Part shown: positions 9,214 to 19,147 of the stretch, one piece after another
Layout of the letters: the number at the start of each line of letters is the position of its first letter
Position numbering within the stretch: the first letter of the stretch is position 1
NCBI GenBank assembly: GCA_012841015.1
Contig: DUVN01000006.1
Span: 1 to 64,000 of the forward strand
DNA length: 64,000 nucleotides
Source: Clostridiaceae bacterium
Lineage (GTDB): Bacteria > Bacillota > Clostridia > Saccharofermentanales > DTU023
Direction: 5' to 3'
The notes under the pieces: generated by a model
Told to the model about the DNA's origin: nothing
Seen by the model: only the letters and a program-made list of their open reading frames with translations
Databases searched by the model: none
Position numbers and translations under genes: made by a program

Positions 9214-9242
9214 AATATTGCTGATATTGAGGGGGATACCTC

Positions 9243-11900
9243 GTGGAACCATTAAGTTTAAACAAAGTTCGAACGCTATTTTTGGAGTTTTTTGAGAAGC
9301 GCGGTCATCTCGTTCTGCCAAGTTTTTCGCTTGTGCCAGAAGATGATCCTTCTGTGCTTTTAATCAATGCGGGGATGACGCCGATGAAGCCGTGGTTTAC
9401 GGGAGCCAAAACACCGCCATCTAAACGCGTTGTGACGTGTCAGAAGTGTATTCGCACACCTGATATTGAAAACGTTGGAAAATCGGGACGCCACGGTACT
9501 TTTTTTGAAATGTTGGGAAACTTTTCTTTCGGCGATTACTTCAAGAAAGAGGCGATTCTCTGGGGTTGGCAGTTCTCAGTCGATGTATTGAAGCTCGATC
9601 CTGAACGCATCTATGTCTCGATTCACTTAGATGACGATGAGGCTTTTGAGTGTTGGCGTGACATCGGATTCCCTGAGGAGCGTATTTTTAGGTTTGATGA
9701 AAGCAATTTTTGGGAACATGGGGTCGGACCGTGCGGTCCTTGCTCTGAGATGTTTTACGACAGGGGAGAAGAGTACGGTTGTGGCGACCCGAATTGTAAT
9801 GTCGGCTGTGAGTGTGATCGCTATGTAGAATATTGGAACCTCGTCTTTACACAGTTTGATCGATTAGAGGATGGCACGTATGTGCCACTAGAAAAGAAAA
9901 ACATCGACACGGGCGCAGGACTGGAGCGGATCGCATCCATCGTGCAGAACGTACCCACTCTTCTCGATGTCGATACGGTACGAGCGATTGTGGATAAGGC
10001 TTGCGAGATGACGGGAACTGTCTATGGTGAGGATGAGTCGCAAGATGTTGCCATCCGCATTATCACCGATCACGTCCGATCATCTATGATGATGATCGCT
10101 GACGGCGTGCTTCCCGGCAATGAGGGGCGCGGTTACGTCCTCCGTCGCCTGATTAGGCGTGCGGCGCGGCAAGGTCGTCTGCTCGGTGTGGATGAGCCGA
10201 TTCTCGCTCCCGTCATGCGTGTCGCTATTGCTCAATCGAAGGATCATTATCCTGAGCTAAAGGACGAGGAGAGGATCATTCGCGTACTTGAGGCAGAGGA
10301 GAAGCGCTTTAGCCGGACGATCGAACAAGGCCTAGCTCAATTAAGAGAGGCGATCGAACGCGGGCGCGCTGAAGGTTTTGACACGTTGCCGGGCGATATC
10401 TGCTTCCTGTTGCACGATACGTACGGCTTTCCCATTGAGCTGACGATTGAGATTGCTGCTGAAGATGGCATGAGCGTTGACATGGAGTCTTTTTACCAGC
10501 TGATGAATGCACAGCGCGAACGTGCGCGAAGGGATTTTCTTGAAAAATCATCGACGGCATGGGGTGCGATCTCGCTTCCCGATCATATTCGTGCGCTTGA
10601 ACCGACGCCCTTTTACGGTTATGACCGCCTTGATTCTCAGGTTAAGCTCCTGCATATTCTCAAATTGTCAGAATCCGAACGCGCATTTGTTGAGGTTGAG
10701 AACGCATCGGAAGGTGAAGAAGTTGTTCTAATTACTGACGGGACGCCGTTCTACTCGCTGGGCGGCGGTCAGACGAGTGATCGCGGTACGATGAAACAAG
10801 GTGAGACGACGATCGACATTTTCACGGCTGACGTGTCAGGCGACGGGATTGTGCTACACCGAGGAAAAGTTCGTGCGGGGACAGTATATGTCGGTCACGA
10901 TGTCGTGTTCCATGTTGACAGGGTGCTGAGGACTTCAACAGCACGCAACCACACGGCGACGCACTTACTGCATGCTGCTTTGCATCGCGTGCTCGGTAAA
11001 GGTGCAGACCAGAGAGGTTCACTTGTTTCGCCCGATCGTCTGCGCTTTGACTTTGTCCATGACGGCCCTGTTTCCTACGAGCAATTGCGAGAGGTCGAGA
11101 GACTCGTCAACGCTAAGATTTTGGAGAATTTGCCAGTTGTAACGGATGTGATGAATTTAGAGGACGCTAAGGCACAAGGTGTGACGGCGCTTTTCGGCGA
11201 GAAATATGAGGATAGCGTCCGCGTTGTCTCGTGTGGTGACTGGTCGCGAGAATTGTGCGGTGGCACTCATGTGAATTCGACGGGCGAGCTTCTTATGTTC
11301 CGTATTGTATCTGAGAGCGGTATTGCTGCCGGCATTCGGCGTATTGAGGCTTTGACAGGTGAAAGTGCGATGGTCGAAATGTCTAAGGATGCTGAAGTCA
11401 TAAGACAACTGGCGGATCGCCTTCGCGTCCATCGCGACGAAATGATCACGCGCCTTGATGTTCTCGAGGCACGTCTCAAGACGCAACAGGAGGAAATTAA
11501 ACGATTACAACGCGAGAAGCTCAGCGGGTCTATTGCCGAACATGTGGTGGATGAGCGAGAGATCGGTCCCTTCAGGACATTGATGACGATCTTGCCAAAT
11601 TATGACGCAGAGACACTTCGTGAGGCAGGTGACCGTTTCCGTGATCGGCTCGGTGAGCGCGCCGTCATTGTACTCGCATCGCCATCGGATGATGGCAAGA
11701 AAGTACTTTGGGTAGCGATGGCAGGTGTAAAGGCGATTTCGGACGGCGCTAAATCAGGTGATCTTGCGCGTATCGCAGCGAAAATCACAGGCGGTGGTGG
11801 CGGTGGACGTCCAGATATGGCGCAGGCAGGCGGTCGCGATGTCTCAAAAATTGACGATGCAATGAATGCTGTCCGAGATCATTTGGTGTCTATTTCATAA
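9243..11900 (+). CDS. alaS: Alanyl-tRNA synthetase
   Basis: An 885-residue class II aminoacyl-tRNA synthetase charging tRNA-Ala. The N-terminal catalytic domain opens with the typical FLEFFEKRGH and INAGMTPMKPWF segments; the editing domain carries HTATHLLHAALH and CGGTHV, the four zinc/editing ligands; the C-terminal domain has the glycine stretch GGGGGGRPDMAQAGG. Start is GTG 9243, preceded by GAGGGGG at good spacing. No T-box leader is visible in the 87-bp gap before it. The HIT gene follows after 15 nt and is probably co-transcribed. Confidence 0.98.
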   Translation: MEPLSLNKVRTLFLEFFEKRGHLVLPSFSLVPEDDPSVLLINAGMTPMKPWFTGAKTPPSKRVVTCQKCIRTPDIENVGKSGRHGTFFEMLGNFSFGDYFKKEAILWGWQFSVDVLKLDPERIYVSIHLDDDEAFECWRDIGFPEERIFRFDESNFWEHGVGPCGPCSEMFYDRGEEYGCGDPNCNVGCECDRYVEYWNLVFTQFDRLEDGTYVPLEKKNIDTGAGLERIASIVQNVPTLLDVDTVRAIVDKACEMTGTVYGEDESQDVAIRIITDHVRSSMMMIADGVLPGNEGRGYVLRRLIRRAARQGRLLGVDEPILAPVMRVAIAQSKDHYPELKDEERIIRVLEAEEKRFSRTIEQGLAQLREAIERGRAEGFDTLPGDICFLLHDTYGFPIELTIEIAAEDGMSVDMESFYQLMNAQRERARRDFLEKSSTAWGAISLPDHIRALEPTPFYGYDRLDSQVKLLHILKLSESERAFVEVENASEGEEVVLITDGTPFYSLGGGQTSDRGTMKQGETTIDIFTADVSGDGIVLHRGKVRAGTVYVGHDVVFHVDRVLRTSTARNHTATHLLHAALHRVLGKGADQRGSLVSPDRLRFDFVHDGPVSYEQLREVERLVNAKILENLPVVTDVMNLEDAKAQGVTALFGEKYEDSVRVVSCGDWSRELCGGTHVNSTGELLMFRIVSESGIAAGIRRIEALTGESAMVEMSKDAEVIRQLADRLRVHRDEMITRLDVLEARLKTQQEEIKRLQREKLSGSIAEHVVDEREIGPFRTLMTILPNYDAETLREAGDRFRDRLGERAVIVLASPSDDGKKVLWVAMAGVKAISDGAKSGDLARIAAKITGGGGGGRPDMAQAGGRDVSKIDDAMNAVRDHLVSIS

Positions 11901-11915
11901 GAGAGGAAGAGTTCG

Positions 11916-12266
11916 ATGGATAATTGTATTTTTTGTAAAATTGTTCGTGGTGAGATCCCTTCGACGAAAATCTATGAAGATGACAATGTGTTGGCGTTTA
12001 AGGATCTCCACCCTGTCTCCCCCGTTCATGTGTTAATTATCCCGAAGATTCATTTCGCTAATCTACACGTGATGTCTGCATCGGAGGAAGGGCTCAAGGC
12101 TTTGGGTGAAATATATCGCGCATTACCTGAGATTGTGCGCCTTGTCGGTCTGGAGGAAAAAGGTTTTCGTCTTATCAATAATTGCGGCGCATCAGCCGGC
12201 CAGTCTGTCATGCATACGCATTTTCATTTGATCGGTGGCCGTTCCCTCGGAACGAGGATCTTATAG
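11916..12266 (+). CDS. HIT-family nucleotide-binding protein (HinT-like)
   Basis: A 116-residue histidine triad protein. N-terminal CIFCKIVRGEIPS is the standard start, HPVSPVHVLIIPK the central strand, and the C-terminal GQSVMHTHFHLIGGR holds the H-x-H-x-H active site, so it should hydrolyse purine nucleoside phosphoramidates or AMP-lysine. The length matches HinT-type proteins. Located 15 nt after alaS; a HIT hydrolase beside a tRNA synthetase fits the cleaning up of aminoacyl-AMP adducts, though that link is inference. Confidence 0.92.
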   Translation: MDNCIFCKIVRGEIPSTKIYEDDNVLAFKDLHPVSPVHVLIIPKIHFANLHVMSASEEGLKALGEIYRALPEIVRLVGLEEKGFRLINNCGASAGQSVMHTHFHLIGGRSLGTRIL

Positions 12267-12289
12267 TGGCGAAAGAGCTATCGCAAAAA

Positions 12290-12322
12290 CAACGGCTCAT
12301 GCCTTCTTAGGATGAGCCGTTG
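12290..12322. terminator. Bidirectional terminator between HIT gene and prs
   Basis: Perfect 11-bp arms CAACGGCTCAT and ATGAGCCGTTG with an 11-nt loop. On the minus strand the stem is followed directly by TTTTTG, making it a good terminator for the PRPP synthetase genes; it lies between convergent genes and may also stop alaS-HIT transcripts. Confidence 0.8.
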
Positions 12323-12388
12323 CTTGCCTTATCGTAACAGATAACACAGTGCGCTTGGTGTAGCGTGCTTTTCAGATTTAGTTGAACC

Positions 12389-13627
12389 TTAGTTCGGTGC
12401 CTGTCTATTGGCATCCATCGCCTGCAAGAGCTTTCTGATCTTCGTCGTCGGGTCGAGTAGGGTCGAAAGGGATGCGTTGTGGTTCAGTGCATCGATGATT
12501 AAGGCGACAAAACGCGATGCGTTAACATCTTTGTACCACTTTGCCGCTAACAGTTCGGGCGAGCGGTAAATCAAGTTCGTGCAAAACACGGCATCGATGA
12601 TACCATCCTCGTACGCTTTGTTGAAAGAATCGAGACCGTCCGTGAACAGGCCGAACGTCGCCGCACAGAAGATTTTGCGCGCGTTTCCAGCTTTGAGCGT
12701 TCTCGCGATCTCGAGCATTGATTCTCCTGATGAGATCATATCGTCAACGATCATGACATCGCGTCCATCAATCGGCTCGCCTAAGAATTCATGGGCGATG
12801 ATCGGGTTGCGGCCATTTTTGACGACAGTGTAGTCGCGCCTTTTGTAGAACGTTCCGAGAGGTAGTCCGAGGACGGATGCGTAGTATACTGTACGAAAAA
12901 TCGCACCTTCATCGGGACTGATCATCACCATCTCCCTTTTATTGAAATCGATGTCGGGGTATGCTCGAATCAACCGCTCGAGGACTTGGTATGTCGTCGG
13001 TATATTCTCAAAACCGGAAGTTGGAACGGCGTTGGCGACCCTGTCATCATGTGCGTCAAAAGTGATGAAGTTGTCGACACCTAATTGGTCAAGCTCTTCG
13101 AGCATATAAGCACAGTCGAGCGATTCACGTGCATTGCGTCGATGTTGCCGCCCCTCGTACAGGTAGGGCATGATGACGTTGATCCGCCTCGCTTTTCCTG
13201 AAGCTGCCAAAATGATGCGCTTCAGATCTTGATAATGGTCGTCAGGACTCATATTATTTTGAAAACCGCGCATGTTGTATGTGACGGAGTAGTTCGTCAC
13301 GTCACATATGATATAAAGATCGTGTCCGCGCACGGTACGTTCGATGACTGCTTTGCCCTCTCCTGATGAGAAGCGGAACGTATTGACAGGGATATGAAAG
13401 TCGTCTCGCAGGAAACCTGGGCTGATCTCGTCGGGCACTTCTTCGTCGAGGTAGGCTTTTCTTCGATCGACGAGCGCTCTGTTGATTTCCTTTGAAAGCT
13501 CTACTGCACCGCGCATGGCGATAATGCCGATCGGGGCAAACGGCTGCATCGGGTTGTTGCCGTACTGGTCATATTTGTAATAATTGCTATCGTTTCTGCT
13601 TGTGACTCTTCCAATTTCTTGCGGCAT
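12389..13627 (-). CDS. prs: Ribose-phosphate pyrophosphokinase, long form
   Basis: A 412-residue PRPP synthetase of the long, low-similarity type, roughly 100 residues longer than the classical 315-residue enzyme. It makes PRPP from ribose 5-phosphate and ATP for purine, pyrimidine, His, Trp and NAD synthesis. DAHDDRV (191-197) and KRRD (262-265) are catalytic-loop segments; the PRPP-binding loop VMIVDDMISSGES (291-303) keeps the paired aspartates, so it should be active. AGGAGG precedes ATG 13627, 20 nt after the stop of its paralogue, so the two are one operon. Confidence 0.88.
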   Translation of the reverse strand: MPQEIGRVTSRNDSNYYKYDQYGNNPMQPFAPIGIIAMRGAVELSKEINRALVDRRKAYLDEEVPDEISPGFLRDDFHIPVNTFRFSSGEGKAVIERTVRGHDLYIICDVTNYSVTYNMRGFQNNMSPDDHYQDLKRIILAASGKARRINVIMPYLYEGRQHRRNARESLDCAYMLEELDQLGVDNFITFDAHDDRVANAVPTSGFENIPTTYQVLERLIRAYPDIDFNKREMVMISPDEGAIFRTVYYASVLGLPLGTFYKRRDYTVVKNGRNPIIAHEFLGEPIDGRDVMIVDDMISSGESMLEIARTLKAGNARKIFCAATFGLFTDGLDSFNKAYEDGIIDAVFCTNLIYRSPELLAAKWYKDVNASRFVALIIDALNHNASLSTLLDPTTKIRKLLQAMDANRQAPN

Positions 13628-13647
13628 TCTGTGTCTACCTCCTGACG

Positions 13648-14907
13648 CTAGTTCTGTTTTTCGAGATCATCGAAACTTAATTGTCGTCGCGCTGTGTCAT
13701 CTTTATGACCAAGTGATTTGAGGAGCGCGTCAATTCGTTTAGCCGGCGCCATCAGCCTCGACAGCGAGGCATCGTGGTTGAGTGCAGAGATTAATAGGGC
13801 AAGATCGTCCGCCATCGGGATGTCTGTGTACCAAGGTGACGAGAGCACCTCAGGCGGCCTGTATGCCATGTCCGTTGAGAAGACGCGTTCGATGATGCCA
13901 TTCTCCCATGCTTGTCTAAGTTGCGCGATTCCTTCTGTAAATTGGGCAAAAGAGGCTGTGCAAATCACTCTATTGGCGCCTCTCATTTTCAACGCGCTTG
14001 CGCAATTGATAAAATCGTTACCGCTATCGAGCAAATCAGCGACGAGGATAATATCTTTTCCTTTGACACTATCGCCAAGATAAGTCATCGATGTTGTCTG
14101 TGCCAGCACATCGTCAACGTATTTGAAGTCGCGCCGGTGGTAAAAAATGCCTAGCGGAACTTTCATTGCCGAAGCGTAAAAAATCGATCGGCTGATGTTG
14201 GCTTCGTCCGGACTTACGATCATCATATGATCGCGATCTACGCGAAGATCAGGCACCGTCCTGAGGATCGTTCTTATGCTTTGGTAAGATGTGGGAAAAG
14301 ATTCGAAATTTGATCGCGGAACGGCATTAGCGACACGTGAATCATGCGCATCGAATGTGATGAAATTGTCAATACCGAGGCCGAAAAGCGAGCGCAACAT
14401 TGCGCCGCAATCGAGAGACTCTCTGTCTGATTTTCTGTAGCGCCGACCTTCATAAAGAAATGGCATAATGACATGGATGCGTGTGGCAGAGTCGCGTGTG
14501 CAGAGAATAAGGCGCGTCAAATCAAGAAAATGTTCATCGGGAGTCATGGAGACGTCAACACCGTACCGTTTATACGATGTACCGTAGTTAAGAACATCAG
14601 TCAAAATGAATACGTCGTGTCCCCTCACTGTATCGATGACGCGCGCCTTTCCTTCGCCTGAGCTGAACCGTGACAGATCGACCCTGATACGGTAATCGTT
14701 GCGAACATAGCCTGGAATCTGCAGGATTTCAGGATTGAGTTTTGCGAGCGCCCTTCGCCGGGAAGCAAGCTGATGGTTGATGCGTTCGGCGAGCGGCGGG
14801 TCGAGTTGATGAACGATTAAGGCGATGGGACCGTACGACTCGAGTTCTGGCTCATCGCCGAAAAGGTTCTTGACGGATTGGTCAGCAGGAAAAGTGAGAC
14901 TTTGCAT
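13648..14907 (-). CDS. PRPP synthetase paralogue with altered PRPP loop
   Basis: A 419-residue protein colinear with its downstream neighbour, sharing FSSGEGKA, TVRGHD, VIMPxLYEGR, SLDC, ITFDAHD, RVANAVP and the C-terminal region. The PRPP-binding loop has changed: IILVADLLDSGND (286-298) in place of the canonical VDD, so the first acidic ribose-binding residue is Ala, and the flexible loop reads YHRRD. It may be inactive or regulatory, like the PRPP synthetase-associated proteins of animals, forming mixed oligomers with the neighbour; that is inference. The start at ATG 14907 is set by GGAGGG six nt upstream. Divergent from engB with about 50 bp between. Confidence 0.8.
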   Translation of the reverse strand: MQSLTFPADQSVKNLFGDEPELESYGPIALIVHQLDPPLAERINHQLASRRRALAKLNPEILQIPGYVRNDYRIRVDLSRFSSGEGKARVIDTVRGHDVFILTDVLNYGTSYKRYGVDVSMTPDEHFLDLTRLILCTRDSATRIHVIMPFLYEGRRYRKSDRESLDCGAMLRSLFGLGIDNFITFDAHDSRVANAVPRSNFESFPTSYQSIRTILRTVPDLRVDRDHMMIVSPDEANISRSIFYASAMKVPLGIFYHRRDFKYVDDVLAQTTSMTYLGDSVKGKDIILVADLLDSGNDFINCASALKMRGANRVICTASFAQFTEGIAQLRQAWENGIIERVFSTDMAYRPPEVLSSPWYTDIPMADDLALLISALNHDASLSRLMAPAKRIDALLKSLGHKDDTARRQLSFDDLEKQN

Positions 14908-14958
14908 GTGTAGCCCTCCAGTGTGTATAGTATAACAGATAGATAGCAGGTGAATCGA

Positions 14959-15597
14959 ATGACTCAGACACCAAAAGGTAAGAATAGACGTAAGGCTCAA
15001 GGGTACATCGCAGCTGCGAGAGCACAACAATTTCCTCCACCGTCTCGTCGCGAGGTAGCTTTTGTGGGGCGCTCCAACGTTGGAAAATCGACACTTATCA
15101 ACGCGTTAAGCAGAAGAAGGAATCTCGCGCGCACGAGTAAAACGCCCGGTAAAACGAGGTTAGTCTTTTTCTATGAAGCAGCAAGACATGATCTCTATTA
15201 CGTCGATCTTCCAGGTTATGGCTATGCGAAAGCGTCGCAAGATGAACTGACATCTTTTTCACGTGTGACAGACGATTACTTTAAGTCTGGTAGGCCAATT
15301 GATCTCGTTCTTTTGCTCATCGATATACGACGCGGTTTCGGTGATCTTGATCGACAAATGCTTGACTATCTTTGCCATTTTCAAATCCCATGGCAGGTCG
15401 TGTTGACAAAGGCTGATAAGCTGTCGCGTCAAGCCATCGTGAAGGCAGAACGTGAGGCGATGTTGACAATTGAAAAGTATGCAGGTTTGTTTGAGCAAAA
15501 GGTGTATGCTCCTATCTCAGTCGCCGCCGGCCCGTCTCCACGAGATACTGCCGTTGAGTTGCTCGAAAAACGTATTTACGCCATCATCGACGAATAA
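14959..15597 (+). CDS. engB: Ribosome biogenesis GTPase EngB (YsxC/YihA)
   Basis: A 212-residue GTPase needed for 50S assembly. G1 is GRSNVGKST, switch region KTPGKT, G3 DLPGYG, G4 TKADK and G5-like PISVAAG. Start at ATG 14959 is favoured by AGGTG six nt upstream; an in-frame GTG lies at 14950. A TATAGTATAAC stretch around 14926-14936 in the 50-bp divergent gap could serve as a -10 region. Confidence 0.95.
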   Translation: MTQTPKGKNRRKAQGYIAAARAQQFPPPSRREVAFVGRSNVGKSTLINALSRRRNLARTSKTPGKTRLVFFYEAARHDLYYVDLPGYGYAKASQDELTSFSRVTDDYFKSGRPIDLVLLLIDIRRGFGDLDRQMLDYLCHFQIPWQVVLTKADKLSRQAIVKAEREAMLTIEKYAGLFEQKVYAPISVAAGPSPRDTAVELLEKRIYAIIDE

Positions 15598-15692
15598 GAG
15601 TTGTCGCGCTCACTTTAATCGCACGCAAGTCAATCGTTTGAGTGTTGTGTCGATTTAGCCGGCGAAGGCTGTTTTTGCGATGGAAGGTATTT

Positions 15693-18053
15693 GTGTCTTT
15701 CTTTTTTGTGTTTCACAATCTTCATATGGGATTCATGACAACACAAACGAATAGCGCACATGTAAGGCAAATCCGCTATCCGCTCATTTTGTTTCTATTC
15801 GTCATGGCGCTTTCTTTCATAATGACGAAGAAAATGCTTCTGGCTTGGGAGCATCGGTTAAGTAGTGGTATTCGGCCGTTTAGTGGAACGGTCATTGATG
15901 CTGGTACAGGAGTTCCCGCACACCGGGAGAAAGGACGATGGCAGATCGTACGATTGGCGGACGGTGTGCCAGTGATGTTATGGATGAACAAACCTGTGAG
16001 GCTAGGTGATCGAATTGCCGGGGTTGCTTCGTTTAAATGCGGTGAAGGTATGAGGAATCCGGGCGGTCTTTCGACACGGCTCTGGCTTTGGGTACAAGGT
16101 GTCGCTCATTCTGGTCGTCTCATTAGGTGTGAAGTTGAGCCGGTCGATCATTATAGCTGGACGATTCGACGCCTGCCCGATGCGTTTCGTGATAGGGTAC
16201 GTTTTCATCTTTCATCTTTCTGGGATAGTACGAGCGGCGGTGCTCTCCTAGCATCTTTGACCCTAGGTGACTCGGCCTTATTGAGCGACGTCGAACAGCA
16301 CAACCTTCGCGTGTCGGGGCTATCCCATTTGACGAGCGTTTCCGGGACGCACCTCTATTTCTTTCTCGCTCCATTTCACATGATGACAGATCGCTTGAGA
16401 CGGACACGACGCAGCAGACAAAGAATAATGCTCGTGCTGACACTTGTTCCCGGCGTTGTGTGTGGCTGGAAGAGTGGAATTGCCCGTGCCTGTTTGAGCG
16501 TATTTATGGTTCGGCTTGATGTGATTTTTGGAAGGCAGCGCGATACGATCAATACCTTGCTGACTGTGGCAACTTGTCTTTTGCTTTGCAATCCTTTTGT
16601 CGTTCGATCTCAAGCATTTTGGATGAGCCTTGCCGCCGCAGGCACGATTCGATTTGTGTTGACAGCGATATCAGGGCAAAGAGAATGGATCTTGCGAGAT
16701 CACAAAGATAGAGGTGATGATCTCGTGGCGGAACAGAGCATTCCGTTGAGAATCGGTCGCTTTTTCCGTCGTGCTGCCTATGAGATGAAGCGTGCCCTAC
16801 TGATATCGTTTACCGCTCAAGTGGCGGTCTTGCCTTACCTTTTAATGACATCGGCAGGATTTCAGATGCTCTCACCTTGTGTCAACACCATCGCGATACC
16901 GATTGCATCTGTTTTGACAGCGTCTACCTATGTCATGATGACATTGCTTGCAGTGATACCTGTCGGGGGCCGCCTTGTGGTGAGTGTAGGGGCACTTTTT
17001 GCATCTCTACTTGAGCCTGCGACTAAACTGTTTCACCGATTAGCTCAGTTGGCTGCTTCGATCAGAGTAGCTTATATTCCTGTTGAGCAGTTCGCTTATC
17101 TTGTTACGTTCGTACTACTCGGCTACTTATTGTTTCACGGCGGGTTGAGATCTCTCATACTGAGGCGTGTTACTGTCGTTGTCGTTGCGGCAGGAATACT
17201 TGTCTCGACTTTGTGGCTAACGATGCGAGGAAGAGAATGGCGTGTCATCTTTCTCGATGTCGATCAGGGAGACGCGACGTTGATCATCTCTCCAGAGGGC
17301 TACACCTGTCTCGTTGATGGCGGCGACGCTGGCTATGGATTCAATACAATCCTGCCCGTCCTGAGGTTGCATTCACTAGGCAAAATTGACCTTGCCATCG
17401 TGACACACGCGCATAGCGACCACGCATCTGGTGTTGTGGAGCTTCTCGAGTGCGGCTTGGTTGATCGACTCTGTCTACCCATTACGTCTCATCGTTCACC
17501 TTGTCAATCGTGTCATGATGTCTGGGAGAACGACTTGACAGAAAGACTCCTCACATCTGCACGTGAGGTCGGAGTTGCTCCTCTCATTCTGAGGGCAGGT
17601 GACCGATTGGAGTTGGGATCGCTTTCATTCGACGTTTGTTACCCTGAAGAGGAACGCGACAATCGCGACCTAAACGATGACTCGCTCGTTTTGCTATTTG
17701 AATTAGGAGATTATAAGATCCTTTTTACTGGTGATTTGACGGAAATAGGCGAGCAGCAATTGCTCAACCGGTCAATGGACTTATCGGCTGATGTCCTTCA
17801 TGTGCCGCACCACGGCTCCAAGAGCTCAAGTTCCTTACCGTTTCTTGAGTCTGTTTCGCCTAGCATCTCAATTGTTTCCGTCGGGCGAGACAATCGTTTT
17901 TCGCATCCGCACACATGTGTGCTGGAAAGACTGAGGGACATAGGGTCTGACGTGTATCGGACAGATCGGTCTGGAGCACTTATCTTGAACATCCGAGAGG
18001 GAAAGGGTACGATGACAGAGTGGATCACAACGTGCACAAGGGGGGCAAGGTGA
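15693..18053 (+). CDS. comEC: DNA uptake channel protein ComEC/Rec2
   Basis: About 786 residues with all three ComEC parts: an N-terminal OB-like soluble region after the first membrane helix, a multi-helix Competence domain (VSGTHLYFFLAP and GIARACLSVFMV segments), and a C-terminal metallo-beta-lactamase domain with DVDQGDAT, THAHSDHASG (near residue 569), GDLTEIGEQQL and HHGSKSS. It forms the membrane channel for single-stranded DNA entry in transformation. GTG 15693 has GGAAGG five nt upstream; the longer GTG 15642 start has no ribosome binding site. holA overlaps its 3' end, the usual comEC-holA neighbour pair. comEA lies 38 kb away rather than alongside. Confidence 0.93.
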   Translation: MSFFFVFHNLHMGFMTTQTNSAHVRQIRYPLILFLFVMALSFIMTKKMLLAWEHRLSSGIRPFSGTVIDAGTGVPAHREKGRWQIVRLADGVPVMLWMNKPVRLGDRIAGVASFKCGEGMRNPGGLSTRLWLWVQGVAHSGRLIRCEVEPVDHYSWTIRRLPDAFRDRVRFHLSSFWDSTSGGALLASLTLGDSALLSDVEQHNLRVSGLSHLTSVSGTHLYFFLAPFHMMTDRLRRTRRSRQRIMLVLTLVPGVVCGWKSGIARACLSVFMVRLDVIFGRQRDTINTLLTVATCLLLCNPFVVRSQAFWMSLAAAGTIRFVLTAISGQREWILRDHKDRGDDLVAEQSIPLRIGRFFRRAAYEMKRALLISFTAQVAVLPYLLMTSAGFQMLSPCVNTIAIPIASVLTASTYVMMTLLAVIPVGGRLVVSVGALFASLLEPATKLFHRLAQLAASIRVAYIPVEQFAYLVTFVLLGYLLFHGGLRSLILRRVTVVVVAAGILVSTLWLTMRGREWRVIFLDVDQGDATLIISPEGYTCLVDGGDAGYGFNTILPVLRLHSLGKIDLAIVTHAHSDHASGVVELLECGLVDRLCLPITSHRSPCQSCHDVWENDLTERLLTSAREVGVAPLILRAGDRLELGSLSFDVCYPEEERDNRDLNDDSLVLLFELGDYKILFTGDLTEIGEQQLLNRSMDLSADVLHVPHHGSKSSSSLPFLESVSPSISIVSVGRDNRFSHPHTCVLERLRDIGSDVYRTDRSGALILNIREGKGTMTEWITTCTRGAR

Positions 18054-18061
18054 GACCGATC

Positions 18062-19096
18062 GTGAACAAACACATGAATTATAAGGAGCTCATGGCCGAT
18101 CTTGTGCGCGCTCTAGATCGCCCCGCTTATATTTTGTGCGGTGAAGAGACGTATCTTCTTCGGCAGATTCGAGATCGCCTCCTTGAAGAGCTTGTCACGC
18201 CCGGCTCAGAAACGCTCGATCAGGTCACTATTGTTGGCGACGGCAACTTGCGTTCAATTGACTTGAAGCGCGTTATGGCAGAGATGGAGACGCCACCGTT
18301 TCTTTCCTCGAAAAAGGTGATCGCGCTTACAAAGACAGGGCTGTTTTCCGCCGCTCTTGGCACTGGGCGTGAAGCGAAAGAGCTTGAGGGACTCCTGACG
18401 AACATCCCTGAATTTTGCTGCTTAGTCTTTGTTGAGGAGGCTGTTGTTTCAAACAATAGGCTTCTTCGAAAGATGCGAGAAGCAGGTGCCGTATCGGCGA
18501 AACTCGATAAACAAAGCATGGCTGACTTAATGCGATGGGTCGCATGGCTCTGTCATAAAGAAAATTTGCGTATTACGAGGGAAGCAGCTGAATCGCTGAT
18601 CTTACGTTGTGAGTATTCCATGTCAGATCTAGCAAGTGAGTTGTCGACAGTTTTTCTCTATTTCCAATACACAGGTAAAAAAGACATCCTTCCTGAGGAT
18701 ATCGACTTTCTTTGCAGGGAAGACATGACAGGGAAAATATTTGACTTGACAGATGCGATTGCCGAGCGAAGAATCGATGACGCATTGCGCATGATTGATG
18801 TCTTTTTCGAGAGGCGCGAGGCACCTCTCTACATACTGGCGATGTTGGCACGCCAGTCGCGCGATCTGATGATTGCTAAAGAAGTCGGCGATGCCGAAAG
18901 GATTATTGTTGCCGGTGTCACAAAGAGTTCTTTTTATGCGCGTAAATTGGCCAATCAGGCGAGGCACTTCACCATGGGTAAACTGGAGAGTATGCTTGAG
19001 AGCTGTTTTCAGGTTGATCTTGCGATCAAGACGGGTAGGATAGATGATCGAGATGCTTTGACGGTCGTCGTTATTCGTGCATGTGACATTGACTAA
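18062..19096 (+). CDS. holA: DNA polymerase III subunit delta
   Basis: About 344 residues, the clamp-loader subunit that opens the beta sliding clamp. The N-terminus YILCGEETYLLRQIRDRL and the conserved VIALTKTGLF-type strand match HolA; the C-terminal helical domain AMLARQSRDLM is also typical. The start is uncertain: GTG 18062 (AAGGTGA 8 nt upstream), GTG 18050 (after a G-run) and ATG 18074 are all possible, and the reading frame stays open into comEC. Confidence 0.9.
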   Translation: MNKHMNYKELMADLVRALDRPAYILCGEETYLLRQIRDRLLEELVTPGSETLDQVTIVGDGNLRSIDLKRVMAEMETPPFLSSKKVIALTKTGLFSAALGTGREAKELEGLLTNIPEFCCLVFVEEAVVSNNRLLRKMREAGAVSAKLDKQSMADLMRWVAWLCHKENLRITREAAESLILRCEYSMSDLASELSTVFLYFQYTGKKDILPEDIDFLCREDMTGKIFDLTDAIAERRIDDALRMIDVFFERREAPLYILAMLARQSRDLMIAKEVGDAERIIVAGVTKSSFYARKLANQARHFTMGKLESMLESCFQVDLAIKTGRIDDRDALTVVVIRACDID

Positions 19097-19147
19097 GTGA
19101 TGCGGGCGGTGACGGTGAGTATGAATGTGAATAGAGGGAGTAACACA

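Noticed and set aside
9156..9242. T-box leader before alaS
   Set aside because: The gap holds only the upstream gene's terminator and a ribosome binding site; no T-box sequence or specifier stem is present.
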